Source: CAYVMN01 sp964452575
GTDB taxonomy: Bacteria > Desulfobacterota > DSM-4660 > Desulfatiglandales > Desulfatiglandaceae
NCBI GenBank assembly: GCA_964452575.1
Contig: CAYVMN010000241.1
Location: 1-5,860 of the forward strand
DNA length: 5,860 nt
Direction: 5' to 3'
Shown piece by piece: positions 5,767 to 5,860 of this stretch. The position numbers and the translations under genes were made by a program. The notes beneath the pieces are model-generated. The model saw nothing but the letters and a program-made list of their open reading frames with translations. It was not told where the DNA came from and did not search any database. Numbering within the stretch: the first letter of the stretch is position 1; every line of letters starts with the position of its first letter.

Positions 5767-5860
5767 ATGACAGACCGCGAGGGTCTTTCTTCCAAAGGAC
5801 GTAAACCAAATTCTTCACAGCCTCTGGAACGCCCCCTTAGCTTTAAATACAGTTTCTGCC
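5767..5860 (+). CDS. Start of an unidentified gene, truncated by the right edge
   Basis: The only open frame after aapM begins at an ATG 42 bases beyond the aapM stop, behind GAGGAG, and stays open for 31 codons to the edge (begins MTDREGLSSKGRKPN, then ERPLSFKYSFC). The visible part is polar and basic. In aap operons the next gene is usually aapP, the ATPase, whose N-terminus shows a NKWYGxFxVLxDI motif early; nothing like that appears here. A cytoplasmic leader before a membrane segment is possible but cannot be shown. No function is assigned. With the short gap and no terminator, it may be co-transcribed with aapM. Confidence 0.5.
   Translation, partial: MTDREGLSSKGRKPNSSQPLERPLSFKYSFC

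Overview
The window reads as bacterial accessory-to-core DNA, most plausibly from a deltaproteobacterium-type (Desulfobacterota) genome. That guess rests on the style of the genes and dispersed repeats (a cobalamin-type radical SAM protein, a four-helix-bundle/IVS remnant, ACAGAG-type and GTCATTCC-type palindromes) and not on any marker gene, so it is a low-to-moderate confidence inference.

Left third (1-1654, minus strand): one uninterrupted reading frame of 551 codons that starts at 1654 and runs off the left edge. Its C-terminal part is a radical SAM protein: a Rossmann-like, cobalamin-binding-type segment followed by a CxxxCxxC iron-sulphur motif. Its first ~310 residues follow the layout of a RecF/AAA_23-like ATPase, but the Walker A lysine, the Walker B glutamate and the H-loop histidine all appear to be lost. 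A dead ATPase fold fused to a radical SAM enzyme is the most unusual thing in the window.

Middle (1655-2307): about 650 bases with no intact gene. It holds a candidate promoter for the minus-strand gene, a three-hairpin REP-like palindromic element (1845-1930), a weak sigma-54-like site, and a 147-bp element with perfect 15-bp terminal inverted repeats (2129-2275). That element carries five TTAGCCA-type heptamers and the first ~16 codons of a four-helix-bundle/23S rRNA intervening-sequence protein. It looks like an internally deleted cassette, and it ends only 18 bases before the Shine-Dalgarno sequence of the next gene.

Right part (2308-5724, plus strand): a general L-amino-acid ABC importer operon in the order aapJ (periplasmic binding protein), aapQ and aapM (two membrane permeases). 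aapJ and aapQ are separated by a long imperfect inverted repeat that ends on the base before the aapQ GTG codon; aapQ and aapM are nearly abutting. AapJ would capture amino acids in the periplasm and AapQ/AapM would form the membrane channel. The ATPase AapP needed to drive transport is not recognisable here. The only open frame after aapM (5767 to the right edge, 31 codons) does not look like the start of AapP.
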